Assembly: GCA_946886085.1 (NCBI GenBank)
Contig: CAMPHX010000008.1
Location: forward strand, 1 to 13,573
DNA length: 13,573 nucleotides
Direction of reading: 5' to 3'
Source of the DNA: an uncultured Flavobacteriales bacterium
GTDB taxonomy: Bacteria > Bacteroidota > Bacteroidia > Flavobacteriales > Vicingaceae
Each line of letters opens with the position of its first letter. The stretch's first letter is position 1. The notes below the pieces were generated by a model. The model was not told where the DNA came from. It worked only from the letters and a program-made list of their open reading frames with translations, and searched no databases. A program made the translations under genes and the position numbers. Below are positions 1 to 6,962 of the stretch, piece after piece.

Positions 1-452
1 ATGTTTCCGTAGCCTATAATGCCCACAGTTTTGCCCGAAAGTTCTATGCCTCGGTTGGCTTCTCTATCCCAAATTCCTTGTCGCACTTGAGCATCGCCTT
101 GTTTTAGTTGGTTGAATAACATCAATAACATTCCGATAGCATGTTCGCCAACAGCATCTTTATTGCCTTCGGGAGAATTAAAAATAGAAATATTTTTTTG
201 TGCGGCATAAGCAACATCAATATTTTCTAATCCGGCACCTGAGCGAGCTATAAATTTTAGGTTTTCAGCATTATCTAAAAAAGTCTTGTCAATAGTAAAT
301 CGGCTTCTGATAACAATGCCAACGTAATTGGAAAGACGTTCTTCAATACTTGTTTTTGAGGAAGTATAATCGTGTTCACATACAAATCCCATTTGTATTA
401 ATCGTTCTTCCAAAATAGGGTGAACACTATCTATGAATAAAATATTAGGCAT
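1..452 (-). CDS. D-2-hydroxyacid dehydrogenase (phosphoglycerate dehydrogenase-like), 3' end cut by window edge
   Basis: This gene encodes the first 150 residues of an NAD-dependent D-isomer 2-hydroxyacid dehydrogenase, a cytosolic oxidoreductase that interconverts 2-hydroxy and 2-oxo acids. I translated it by hand from the ATG at 452 (MPNILFIDSVHPILEER). It shows the family's N-terminal substrate-domain signatures in order: IRSR near residue 50, ARSGAGLENID near 73-83, and NSPEGNKDAVGEHAIGMLL near 95-113. The start of the nucleotide-binding domain, GKTVGIIGYGN (GxGxxG Rossmann loop), lies at the very edge, so the catalytic Arg/Glu/His region is outside the window. The start codon lies inside the end of mgtE (8-bp overlap, 445-452), so the two are probably co-transcribed and translationally coupled. 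SerA-type 3-phosphoglycerate dehydrogenase is the likeliest specificity, but glyoxylate/hydroxypyruvate reductase or another D-2-hydroxyacid activity cannot be excluded. Confidence 0.9.
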   Translation of the reverse strand, partial: MPNILFIDSVHPILEERLIQMGFVCEHDYTSSKTSIEERLSNYVGIVIRSRFTIDKTFLDNAENLKFIARSGAGLENIDVAYAAQKNISIFNSPEGNKDAVGEHAIGMLLMLFNQLKQGDAQVRQGIWDREANRGIELSGKTVGIIGYGN

Positions 453-1797
453 ACATTAAGTAACCAATAAAAAAGTATAGAAAAATCCCAAAAATATCAT
501 TGGTAGTGGTAATAAATGGACCTGTTGCTAATGCCGGATCTATTTTGTATTTGTTTAGCATTAGCGGAATTAATGTTCCGAAAATACCAGCAAAAAAGAT
601 AACAGAAATAAGTGCTATGCTTACCGTAATGGCTAGGGTTAAGGTTTCTTCAAAAAAATAATTATAGCCAAAAATAATGGCAGAACAAACTACTCCGTTT
701 AGAATTCCTACAGCCATTTCTTTGCCCACTTTACTCCAAACACTGTTTAGTCCTAGTGAGTTATTTGCCAACCCTTGCACTATTAATGCCGAAGATTGAA
801 CTCCAACATTTCCGCCCATAGCGGCAATTAGCGGAATGAAAAATGCCATTTCAGGGTGTATTTGAATTTGGTTTTCGTAAATGCCAATAATTTTTGAACT
901 TACAATTCCACCCAAAAGACCAACTAATAACCAAGGTAACCTTGCTCTTGAGATTATCCAAAATTTATCGGAAGATTCAACATTTTCAGAAATACCCGAA
1001 GCCATTTGGTAATCTCTTTCAGCTTCTTCTTTAATTACATCAACTACATCATCAATGGTAATTCTACCTAACAATCTTCCCATTTCATCAACAACAGGAA
1101 CAGAAACTAAATCGTATTTTTCCATGATGTTGGCGACTTGTTCATCATCTGTATCGGGAGTTACGGAAAGGATGTCGTCATCATAAATATCTTTTACCTT
1201 TTTATTACTTGGTGTAAGTAATAGCTTTCGCAAAGAAATTCTACCTTTTAAAACATCATCATCATCAACAACATAAACGGTGTAAATTTTATCTAATTCT
1301 TCAGCTTGTTTTTTAAGTTCAGTGAGGCAATTTCCAATAGTCCAATTCCAATTTACTTTTGCCAATTCATTTGCCATCAAACCACCGGCAGTATCTTCGG
1401 GGTAGTTTAGTAATTTAAGAATGTCTGATGCTTGTTCAATATCTTCAATATGCGAGATTACTTCATCTCTTTTTTCATCAGAAAGTTCCCCAATAACATC
1501 TGCCGCATCATCGGAATCCATATTATCGATGAATTTAGAAGCAATTTCTTGGGAAGTTAGGGCTGCTAAGAATTTTTCTCTGGTATCTTCATCTAGCTCA
1601 ACCAATACATCGGAACTTAATTCTTGTGGTAAGAAACTAAAAAAAGCTTTGGCTTGATTTAAGGATTGCTCATCAAGAATTTCGGCAATATCTGCAGGGT
1701 GCAAATCTTGAATTAACATCAATACCTCTTGCTCTGCACCTGCGGCAACAGCATTGTTAAGGTGATCTAAAAATTCTTTTGTTAATTCAAACTGCAT
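445..1797 (-). CDS. mgtE: Magnesium transporter MgtE
   Basis: MgtE is an inner-membrane Mg2+ channel/transporter that closes when cytoplasmic Mg2+ is high. The 450 residues show the full family architecture: an acidic helical MgtE_N domain (about 25-130), two CBS domains (about 138-195 and 200-258), a connecting segment, and a membrane domain from about 285 with five predicted segments. The hallmark GGNVGVQSS lies at 328-336. The last helix carries DPALATGPFITTTND (420-434), and Asp434 matches by motif the pore aspartate known from Thermus MgtE (Asp432). Length is normal for the family and no part is missing. The start at 1797 is supported by a promoter-like site 20 bp upstream (1818-1847). 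No Shine-Dalgarno sequence is evident. It diverges from the K+ channel gene and overlaps the downstream dehydrogenase by 8 bp. Confidence 0.96.
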   Translation of the reverse strand: MQFELTKEFLDHLNNAVAAGAEQEVLMLIQDLHPADIAEILDEQSLNQAKAFFSFLPQELSSDVLVELDEDTREKFLAALTSQEIASKFIDNMDSDDAADVIGELSDEKRDEVISHIEDIEQASDILKLLNYPEDTAGGLMANELAKVNWNWTIGNCLTELKKQAEELDKIYTVYVVDDDDVLKGRISLRKLLLTPSNKKVKDIYDDDILSVTPDTDDEQVANIMEKYDLVSVPVVDEMGRLLGRITIDDVVDVIKEEAERDYQMASGISENVESSDKFWIISRARLPWLLVGLLGGIVSSKIIGIYENQIQIHPEMAFFIPLIAAMGGNVGVQSSALIVQGLANNSLGLNSVWSKVGKEMAVGILNGVVCSAIIFGYNYFFEETLTLAITVSIALISVIFFAGIFGTLIPLMLNKYKIDPALATGPFITTTNDIFGIFLYFFIGYLMYA

Positions 1798-1817
1798 GAC
1801 ATAGTATATAAGGCTTG

Positions 1818-1847
1818 CAAAGTTATCATTTTCAATGCGAATTCCAA
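1818..1847 (-). promoter_or_regulatory. Bacteroidota-type promoter for mgtE
   Basis: Read on the minus strand, TTG (1847-1845) is followed by a 19-nt spacer and TAACTTTG (1825-1818), matching the Bacteroidota TTG-N19-TAnnTTTG consensus. Transcription would begin near 1811, giving a leader of roughly 14 nt before the mgtE ATG. The site overlaps the longest possible reading frame of the divergent K+ channel gene, which argues that the channel starts further downstream. Prediction from motif only. Confidence 0.55.
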
Positions 1848-1875
1848 TAAGAAATTATTTTCGCTTAAAATTGAC

Positions 1876-1883
1876 TAATTTTG
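1876..1883 (+). promoter_or_regulatory. Candidate -7 box for the K+ channel/MscS unit
   Basis: TAATTTTG fits the Bacteroidota -7 consensus TAnnTTTG. It lies 29 bp before the ATG at 1913, which gives a leader of roughly 23 nt. No good TTTG -33 box is visible around 1853-1859 (the sequence there is TTTTCG), so the assignment is weak. It would place this promoter back to back with the mgtE promoter. Confidence 0.35.
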
Positions 1884-1912
1884 AAACTGATAATCAACTT
1901 ATACTATATTTT

Positions 1913-2704
1913 ATGCCGTCATTTAGAGACAAAATGTTTGTTGTTATTTTTGGGACAGATACCAAAGCGGGTAAAAGATTTGATATTGTATTGTTGTGGT
2001 TGATATTAGCTAGTGTACTGACAGTAATATTAGAGAGCATACCACAATTAGAACAAGACTTCGCTTCAGGGTTTTTTATTTTAGAATTATTTTTTACAGG
2101 ATTTTTTACTATAGAGTATTTATTAAGAATATGGGTTAGTCCGAAACCTAAGAATTATATATTTAGTTTTTGGGGTATAGTAGATTTATTAGCTATTTTA
2201 CCTACTTATTTAATTTTCATTTTACCCAATATTCATTTTTTGGTTGCTATACGCTCGTTAAGGTTGTTAAGGGTTTTCAGAATAATTAAATTAGTAAGAT
2301 TTATTAAAGAAGCCAACACACTTAAAAAAGCCTTAGTTTCTAGCATTTACAAAACCAGCACTTTTTTGTTTACCATTTTAGCTATTGTAGTTATTATGGG
2401 AACCATAATGTATGTAGTGGAGGGAGCAGAAAATGGTTTTACCAGTATTCCGCAGAGTATTTATTGGGCAATTATAACTATTACAACAGTTGGCTATGGA
2501 GATATTGTTCCTACTACAGTTTTGGGTAAATTTATTTCATCTGTGGTAATGATTATTGGGTACTCTATTATTGCTGTTCCAACAGCTATTTTTACCGTTG
2601 AGATAGCGAGAGCAGGGGACGAACAAAAAGTTTGTGCTAAATGCAAACATCAAAACAATGTAAATGCTAATTTTTGTATTAATTGTGGTAACGATTTAAA
2701 ATAA
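1913..2704 (+). CDS. Voltage-gated potassium channel with C-terminal zinc ribbon
   Basis: This is a six-transmembrane voltage-gated K+ channel of 263 residues from the chosen start (MPSFRDKMF). Predicted helices are S1 24-41, S2 53-73, S3 83-104, S4 109-130, S5 147-168, pore helix 180-195 and S6 207-229. S4 has a basic residue every third position (R114, R117, R120, R123, K126, R129), the classic voltage sensor. The selectivity filter TTVGYGD is at 191-197. After S6 a short tail carries CAKC (241-244) and CINC (255-258), a four-cysteine zinc ribbon in the cytoplasm. An upstream in-frame ATG at 1835 would add 26 residues, but it lies inside the predicted mgtE promoter and before the candidate -7 box at 1876, and family members usually begin close to the FGTDTKAGKRFD segment. 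The MscS gene follows after 4 bp, so the two are likely one operon. What the zinc ribbon senses or binds is unknown. Confidence 0.93.
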   Translation: MPSFRDKMFVVIFGTDTKAGKRFDIVLLWLILASVLTVILESIPQLEQDFASGFFILELFFTGFFTIEYLLRIWVSPKPKNYIFSFWGIVDLLAILPTYLIFILPNIHFLVAIRSLRLLRVFRIIKLVRFIKEANTLKKALVSSIYKTSTFLFTILAIVVIMGTIMYVVEGAENGFTSIPQSIYWAIITITTVGYGDIVPTTVLGKFISSVVMIIGYSIIAVPTAIFTVEIARAGDEQKVCAKCKHQNNVNANFCINCGNDLK

Positions 2705-2708
2705 AACA

Positions 2709-3548
2709 ATGATGGATATTAATGAAATATTAGACTATTCCCTATTTACTATTACTAAACATCAGTTTAGGGTAATTACCTTATTAACGTTACTGCTTTT
2801 TATTTTAGGAGTGTACATTTTTATTAAAGTGGTTAAAAAAGCCATTTTTAGAAAATCAGCACTCGATTTACCCAAAAAGTATTCACTTTTTACCATTTTT
2901 AAATACATTGTTGTTGTTTTGGCTGTAGCCATAAGTCTTCAAATACTTGGTGTTGATATTACTGTTTTATTAGCAGGTTCAGCAGCTTTACTGGTAGGTA
3001 TTGGTTTTGGGTTGCAAAATTTGTTTGGCGATGTAACTTCAGGAATAATTTTATTGTTTGATTCTACTATTAAAGTAAATGATGTAATAGAAGTGGATGG
3101 AATTGTGGGTAGGGTGCAAAAAATAAACTTAAGGACAACCTCGGTAATTACCCGAGAAGACACTTTTATTATTTTACCCAATTCTGTGATAACCAATAAT
3201 AATTTAATTAACTGGACGTATAGCTCTATTTCTTCTCGTTTTGGAATTAAAGTGGGAGTGGATTATTCCTCTGATGTAAAATTGGTTATGGAGTTGATGG
3301 AAAAAGCAGTTAAAGAGCAACAAGGAGTATTAAGTCAGCCAGCTCCAACGGTAAGATTTCAAGAATATGGTGATTCGTCACTTAATTTTTCGGTATTTTT
3401 TTGGTGTGATGAAGTATTTAGAGTGGAATCTATTAAAAGTCAAATTAGAGTGAGATTGTACGAATACTTTAAAGAAAATAACGTTGAAATTCCTTTCCCA
3501 CAACGAGTGGTACACATGAAGCAACCAAAAGAGGAGAGTAATACTTAG
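2709..3548 (+). CDS. Mechanosensitive ion channel, MscS family (copy 1)
   Basis: This encodes a 279-residue small-conductance mechanosensitive channel, an inner-membrane homo-oligomer that opens under membrane tension to release solutes on osmotic downshock. Three transmembrane segments are predicted (about 20-44, 60-82, 84-118). The third is the glycine/alanine-rich pore helix (LLVGIGFGLQNLFGDVTSG, about 94-112). The MscS beta domain follows (about 119-185, with VNDVIEVDGIVGRV and ILPNSVITNNNLINW). The C-terminal alpha/beta domain ends in the family's PFPQRVVH motif. Two ATG codons sit in tandem at 2709 and 2712, and either could be used. The gene follows the K+ channel by 4 bp, implying co-transcription. 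Length matches core MscS proteins and no extra sensor domain is present. It is clearly different in sequence from the second MscS gene at 6075-6962, so it is not a recent duplicate. Confidence 0.93.
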   Translation: MMDINEILDYSLFTITKHQFRVITLLTLLLFILGVYIFIKVVKKAIFRKSALDLPKKYSLFTIFKYIVVVLAVAISLQILGVDITVLLAGSAALLVGIGFGLQNLFGDVTSGIILLFDSTIKVNDVIEVDGIVGRVQKINLRTTSVITREDTFIILPNSVITNNNLINWTYSSISSRFGIKVGVDYSSDVKLVMELMEKAVKEQQGVLSQPAPTVRFQEYGDSSLNFSVFFWCDEVFRVESIKSQIRVRLYEYFKENNVEIPFPQRVVHMKQPKEESNT

Positions 3549-3556
3549 GAGTACTT

Positions 3557-3592
3557 AAAAGTTAGAAGACGGAAGACTGAAGTCGGAAGAAC
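3557..3592 (+). repeat. Heptad repeat element, copy 1
   Basis: AAAAGTTA (3557-3564) is followed by four 7-nt units: GAAGACG, GAAGACT, GAAGTCG, GAAGAAC (3565-3592). It begins 8 bp after the stop codon of the MscS gene, in the same orientation as that gene. Its first 19 bases are identical to those of the minus-strand copy at 8245-8280. Function unknown; it may belong to a dispersed intergenic repeat family. Confidence 0.75.
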
Positions 3593-3634
3593 CAAACCCA
3601 GAACTTAAAGCTTAACAGAGTGATAAAAATTACG

Positions 3635-3642
3635 TTATTTTG
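3635..3642 (+). promoter_or_regulatory. Weak candidate -7 box for panC
   Basis: TTATTTTG matches TAnnTTTG at seven of eight positions and lies 25 bp before the panC ATG, the same geometry as the other promoter-like sites here. No convincing -33 box is visible upstream. Low confidence. Confidence 0.25.
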
Positions 3643-3667
3643 CACACTTTTTATTAAATAGCTTTTT

Positions 3668-4522
3668 ATGCTTATTTTCAAAACGGTTGTTGAGCTTCAA
3701 CAATTTCTTTTATCTTGTGTAAATAAAACCATTGGTTTTGTCCCCACTATGGGAGCTTTACACCAAGGACATTTATCTTTAATGGCAAAAGCTATTGAAG
3801 AAAATGACCTAATGGTTTGCAGTATATTTGTTAACCCAACGCAATTTAATAATAAAGAAGATTTAGAAAAATATCCCAGACATACTGACAAAGATATAGC
3901 ACTTATACAAAATGCTTTTGCTGATGATGCTAAGCTAATTATTTTTTTACCTGATGTTATAGAGATTTATCCCAACAAAATTGAAAAAAGCTACGATTTT
4001 GGAAACTTATCATTAGTGATGGAAGCACAACATCGTCCAGGGCATTTTGATGGTGTAGGAATGGTATTAGAGCGTTTTTTTGATATTGTACAACCAACGA
4101 AGGCTTATTTTGGAGAAAAAGATTTTCAGCAATTGGCTGTCGTTCGGAATTTAGTAAAACAATTGAAGTTGCCACTTCAAATTATAGGTTGTCCTATAGT
4201 TAGAGAAGCCAACGGATTAGCAATGAGTTCTCGTAATGAACGATTAACACCTGAACAAAAAGAACAAGCAGCTAATATTTATAAGTTTCTGCAAGAAGCC
4301 AAGCAACAAGCTACAACGCTTACGGTAGAGGAGGTTAAAAACAATTTTACTAATGCTATTAAAAACATATCAACATTACAATTAGAATATCTTGAAATTG
4401 CTGATGGAAACACACTTACTTCAATAGAAAATTGGGAGGAAACAACTTATTGCGTTGCTTTTGTTGCTGTTTTTGTAGGTAATATAAGGTTGATAGATAA
4501 TGTTACTTTGTATTGTAATTAG
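3668..4522 (+). CDS. panC: Pantothenate synthetase (pantoate--beta-alanine ligase)
   Basis: PanC joins pantoate and beta-alanine using ATP (via pantoyl-adenylate) to make pantothenate, the precursor of coenzyme A, in the cytosol. The 284 residues carry all family motifs: PTMGALHQGH (26-35, containing the HIGH-type HxGH), FVNPTQF (54-60), the pantoate-site region RPGHFDGV (123-130), GEKDFQQL (149-156) and SSRN (187-190, the KMSKS-like loop). Length is normal. The start at 3668 puts the conserved FVPTMGALH segment at the usual distance from the N terminus. It stands alone: neither panB nor panD is adjacent. Its last 20 bp overlap the 3' end of the convergent antiporter gene, so no separate terminator fits between them. 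Confidence 0.97.
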   Translation: MLIFKTVVELQQFLLSCVNKTIGFVPTMGALHQGHLSLMAKAIEENDLMVCSIFVNPTQFNNKEDLEKYPRHTDKDIALIQNAFADDAKLIIFLPDVIEIYPNKIEKSYDFGNLSLVMEAQHRPGHFDGVGMVLERFFDIVQPTKAYFGEKDFQQLAVVRNLVKQLKLPLQIIGCPIVREANGLAMSSRNERLTPEQKEQAANIYKFLQEAKQQATTLTVEEVKNNFTNAIKNISTLQLEYLEIADGNTLTSIENWEETTYCVAFVAVFVGNIRLIDNVTLYCN

Positions 4523-6014
4523 TATCAGCAGTTGCTGTGTTTTCTGAAAGAAAAGGATTATATAAACAATGATTAACTTTTTCAAAATCTTCGGGACTAT
4601 CAGCAAGAACCATTAAATTATCTTTAGCCTCAATAATTGTTGAGCCACCAGGTCGTATAAATTCACTATTTCGTTTAATCATTACAATAAATGCAGATTT
4701 AGGAAAATTCAAATCAACAATTCTTTTGTTTACAGCATAATAATCAGGTAAAACCTCAAATTCCTGTAATGAAGATTTAGGAAGGTCTAAAATAAGTTTA
4801 TCTATTTCAGAAATTGGTTTTACTTTTTCGGGTAATGCAACGTTAAGCCATTTTGCAACAATTGATAAGGTGGTACCTTGAATAAGCACAGAGGTTACAG
4901 AGATAAAAAATACAATATTAAAAATCATATTGGCTTTTTCAATTCCTGCAAGAAGTGGGTATGTTGCAAACACAATAGGAACAGCACCTCGTAAACCTAC
5001 CCAAGAAATATAAAAACGTCTTCTTAATTTCATCTTGAAAAAGATTAAACTTAAGAAAACACCTACAGGTCGGGCTACAAAAATCAGAAATAGAGAAATT
5101 AATAAGCCTATACCAATGTAAGGAACTACTTGAGTTGGAAAAACCAATAAACCAAGGGTTAGAAAGAGAACAATTTGCATCAACCATGCTAAACCATCAT
5201 ACATTTTAAGTATGGTTTTTTTGTGAATTAAATCTTGATTTCCTAAATAAACCGCACAAATATAAATGGCTAAGAATCCGTTTCCTCCAACAAAATCAGT
5301 AGCAGAAAAAGTAATAAACATTAATGCAATTACTAAAACTGGATAAAGTCCTTCAAAATCAAGTTTAATTTTATTGATAATAAATTTACTTAAACGACCA
5401 AAGGCAAATCCGGCAATTCCACCTAAAATCATTTGTTGTAAAAACAAGGGTATAATAGAGACAACACTTTGATCCTGATTCATCACTAAAGTTAAAAAAG
5501 CAATAGTAAGTACATACGCCATAGGGTCATTACTTCCACTTTCTAACTCTAAGGTTGGTCGTAAGTTTGTTTTTAATGCTAGACTTTTAGAACGTAATAT
5601 AGAAAATACCGCTGCTGCATCTGTAGAGGATACAATGGAACCTAATAACATGCTTTCGTAAATGGTAAAATCAGTTAAATACCATACAAAAGTTCCCAAA
5701 GATAAAGCAGTAAACAAAACACCTAAAGTAGATAAAACAATACCTTCTCTAAGTATGGGTTTCACTGAACTCCAGTTGGTATCTAAACCTCCAGAAAATA
5801 AGATAAAATTGAGGGAAACGATGCCAATAAATTGTGCTAGTTTAGGGTCGTCAAATTTAATACCACCAATGCCGTCAGACCCTGCTAACATTCCAATAGC
5901 TAAGAAAAGTATTAATGTTGGAACACCAAATTTATAAGATGTTTTACCTACAACAATACTTATAAAAAGCAGTAAAGAGCCAATTAAAAGTATGTTTTCA
6001 ATAGTTACATTCAT
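4503..6014 (-). CDS. Potassium/proton antiporter, CPA1 family (NhaP2/CvrA-like)
   Basis: This encodes a 503-residue cation/proton antiporter of the inner membrane, probably exchanging K+ (or Na+) for H+. Residues 1-395 form about twelve hydrophobic segments. They include SSTDAAAVFSILR (129-141) and the conserved ESGSNDP (158-164), where Asn162-Asp163 is the ND pair expected at the ion-binding site of electroneutral CPA1 exchangers. WVGLRGAVPIVFA (338-350) matches the family's LRGxxP motif. A cytoplasmic C-terminal region (about 405-485, with VLPDYYAVNKRIVDLNFPKS and DNLMVLADSPED) looks like a TrkA_C regulatory domain, the arrangement of NhaP2/CvrA-type K+/H+ antiporters. The start at 6014 is supported by a TAnnTTTG box 23 bp upstream. 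It follows the second MscS gene by 60 bp on the same strand. Ion specificity cannot be read from the sequence. Confidence 0.9.
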   Translation of the reverse strand: MNVTIENILLIGSLLLFISIVVGKTSYKFGVPTLILFLAIGMLAGSDGIGGIKFDDPKLAQFIGIVSLNFILFSGGLDTNWSSVKPILREGIVLSTLGVLFTALSLGTFVWYLTDFTIYESMLLGSIVSSTDAAAVFSILRSKSLALKTNLRPTLELESGSNDPMAYVLTIAFLTLVMNQDQSVVSIIPLFLQQMILGGIAGFAFGRLSKFIINKIKLDFEGLYPVLVIALMFITFSATDFVGGNGFLAIYICAVYLGNQDLIHKKTILKMYDGLAWLMQIVLFLTLGLLVFPTQVVPYIGIGLLISLFLIFVARPVGVFLSLIFFKMKLRRRFYISWVGLRGAVPIVFATYPLLAGIEKANMIFNIVFFISVTSVLIQGTTLSIVAKWLNVALPEKVKPISEIDKLILDLPKSSLQEFEVLPDYYAVNKRIVDLNFPKSAFIVMIKRNSEFIRPGGSTIIEAKDNLMVLADSPEDFEKVNHCLYNPFLSENTATADTNYNTK

Positions 6015-6036
6015 TGGTTAATTGAGTGTTGTTACG

Positions 6037-6044
6037 CAAAGATA
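6037..6044 (-). promoter_or_regulatory. Candidate -7 box for the antiporter gene
   Basis: On the minus strand, TATCTTTG (6044-6037) is a full match to TAnnTTTG. It gives a predicted start of transcription near 6030 and a leader of about 16 nt. A -33 TTG at the right distance is not evident. Just upstream lies a 13-nt palindrome, TTTCAA-T-TTGAAA (6050-6062), in the spacer region, which could be an operator or chance in AT-rich DNA. Confidence 0.4.
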
Positions 6045-6074
6045 CGTTATTTCAATTTGAAAATAGATAAGAAT

Positions 6075-6962
6075 TTACTTCTTCTCTATATCCTTTTTGT
6101 AAACGATAGTTCTGTAAGGGAAAGGGATTTCAACGCCTTCACGGTCGAAGCGTTCTTTAATGATTTTTAGTAAATCGGTTCGCATTTGAAAAGCATCAGC
6201 AAAACTTTCTGTCCATGCATTTGCTCTTAAATTTACTGAAAAATCTGCCAAAGCAATTACAGCAACTCTAACAACAGGGTCTTTTTTAGCAATTTCTTCC
6301 AACGTTCTGTTGTCAATCATTAATGGATGTTTTTCGCATTCTTCTCGCATAATTTTCATAGCTAAATCTATGTCGGAATCATAGCTAATACCTACTTCTA
6401 TTCTACATTGAATTTTAGAATCGGTAATAGAACTGTTGATGATAATATCATCACTAATTACGGTATTCGGAACAATAATTCGTTCGTTTTTAAAATCTTT
6501 AATGATGGTATGGCGTAAAGTAATTTCTTCTACCGTTCCAATTCTACCATTACTAATTTCTATTACATCGCCTACTCTGTAGGGTTTAAAAATCAGAATG
6601 AAAATTCCGGTAATGATGTTAGAAAAAGCTTTTTGAGAAGCAAAACCAATAATGGCGGCTAGAATTCCTGCTCCGGCAAATAATGCTGAGCCAAAAGAAC
6701 GCAATGAAGGAATGTGTCTAAAAATTACAATTAAGGCAATAAAATATATGATAAAACTCAAGGAGTTTTTTAGGAAAGAAAAGTTGGTAGGATCAACCTT
6801 AAGTTTATCAGCATTACTATTTATAATTTTAGTGGCTATTTTTCTTAAAACAATTAGCAAAACAGATGCAACAGCAAGTGTTATTACAATAAAAAGTAAA
6901 TGTTTTATTGTATTGGAAGTTAAAATTCCATTCCAGCTTTTTGTAAAGAATTCAGCAATCAT
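6075..6962 (-). CDS. Mechanosensitive ion channel, MscS family (copy 2)
   Basis: This encodes a 295-residue MscS-family channel of the inner membrane. Predicted transmembrane segments lie at about 20-40, 66-84 and 91-125. The third has the pore-lining [20 protein letters not shown] stretch followed by [20 protein letters not shown] (111-130). The beta domain (about 128-185) contains [18 protein letters not shown] and [17 protein letters not shown], and the C-terminal domain ends in [11 protein letters not shown]. It resembles channels of the plain three-helix type. Its ATG overlaps the sucB stop codon (ATGA, 6959-6962), so it is almost certainly translated from the sucAB transcript by coupling. 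It is only distantly similar to the MscS at 2709-3548. Whether it gates under tension, or serves another role tied to metabolism, is not visible from sequence. Confidence 0.93.
   Translation of the reverse strand: MIAEFFTKSWNGILTSNTIKHLLFIVITLAVASVLLIVLRKIATKIINSNADKLKVDPTNFSFLKNSLSFIIYFIALIVIFRHIPSLRSFGSALFAGAGILAAIIGFASQKAFSNIITGIFILIFKPYRVGDVIEISNGRIGTVEEITLRHTIIKDFKNERIIVPNTVISDDIIINSSITDSKIQCRIEVGISYDSDIDLAMKIMREECEKHPLMIDNRTLEEIAKKDPVVRVAVIALADFSVNLRANAWTESFADAFQMRTDLLKIIKERFDREGVEIPFPYRTIVYKKDIEKK

Noticed and set aside
1835..1912. N-terminal extension of the K+ channel from the ATG at 1835
   Set aside because: It overlaps the mgtE promoter-like site and precedes the candidate -7 box at 1876. 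The 26 extra residues do not look like the family's usual N terminus.
3557..3592. Heptad element considered as a CRISPR array or origin iterons
   Set aside because: Units are 7 nt, degenerate and without spacers, only four per site. No cas, rep or dnaA-box context is present.
4526..4537. CAGCAGTTGCTG as a terminator hairpin between panC and the antiporter gene
   Set aside because: The stem is only 4-5 bp with a tiny loop, it lies in antiporter coding sequence, and no clean T tract follows.
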